Source of the DNA: Clostridiales bacterium
GTDB lineage: Bacteria; Bacillota; Clostridia; Lachnospirales; WQUN01
Assembly (NCBI GenBank): GCA_031289625.1
Contig: JAITPB010000055.1
Span: 1-13,447, forward strand
Reading direction: 5' to 3'
Length of the DNA stretch: 13,447 nucleotides
In this document: positions 13,433 through 13,447 of the stretch, piece after piece
Layout: every line of letters starts with the position of its first letter
Position numbering within the stretch: position 1 is the first letter of the stretch
Notes under the pieces: model-generated
The model's database searches: none
Seen by the model: only the letters and a program-made list of their open reading frames with translations
Told to the model about the DNA's origin: nothing
Position numbers and translations under genes: made by a program

Positions 13433-13447
13433 CGCTCTATTGAATTA

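Noticed and set aside
1..13447. CRISPR array, tRNA or rRNA genes, insertion sequences
   Set aside because: No regularly spaced repeats, no cloverleaf-like or rRNA-like segments, and no transposase motifs were found; TnpV is not itself a transposase.

Overview
The window looks like part of an integrative mobilizable or conjugative element from a gut-type Clostridium relative (Bacillota, probably Lachnospiraceae or Oscillospiraceae). The basis is purine-rich AGGAGG ribosome binding sites, sigma-A-type promoters, and a MobC / MOBP relaxase / ParB / TnpV gene set typical of such elements. The host assignment is inference; no rRNA or tRNA gene is present.

Layout. (1) Positions 1-2843, minus strand, are the mobilization end. 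In transcription order they hold tnpV, a terminator, a hairpin-rich gap that may contain oriT, mobC, a relaxase broken by a one-base frameshift in a G run, and a ParB-like gene cut off after its N-terminal domain. Beyond ParB lie tandem 11-bp repeats and a strong hairpin, which suggest that the element end or its recombination module is close. (2) Positions 2940-4580, plus strand, carry a two-gene AbiE-type (type IV) toxin-antitoxin operon with a textbook promoter and its own terminator. (3) Positions 4640-7071 carry a two-gene operon: a DUF6076-like zinc-ribbon protein and a divergent sigma-70-like protein. Its promoter is embedded in direct and inverted repeats. (4) Positions 7074-13432 carry a five-gene defence operon: a small excisionase-type HTH protein, a 5-methylcytosine DNA methyltransferase, a MORC/MutL-like GHKL ATPase, a Z1-domain superfamily II helicase and a PD-(D/E)XK (DUF4420-like) nuclease. 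It has its own promoter and ends at a hairpin.

The defence operon is the main item of interest. Its core (MutL/MORC ATPase + Z1 + DUF4420) matches the restriction-like clusters predicted by Iyer, Abhiman and Aravind and, from memory, the Mza system (MutL, Z1, DUF, AIPR). No AIPR or Vsr gene is seen before the apparent terminator, and a small HTH gene leads the operon. The likely working model is that the methyltransferase marks self DNA, the GHKL ATPase and Z1 helicase sense or translocate on unmodified DNA, and the PD-(D/E)XK protein cuts it. The HTH protein may control expression through two GTCCGATT repeats at the promoter. By eye the defence operon is more AT-rich than the mobilization half, consistent with separate acquisition as cargo.
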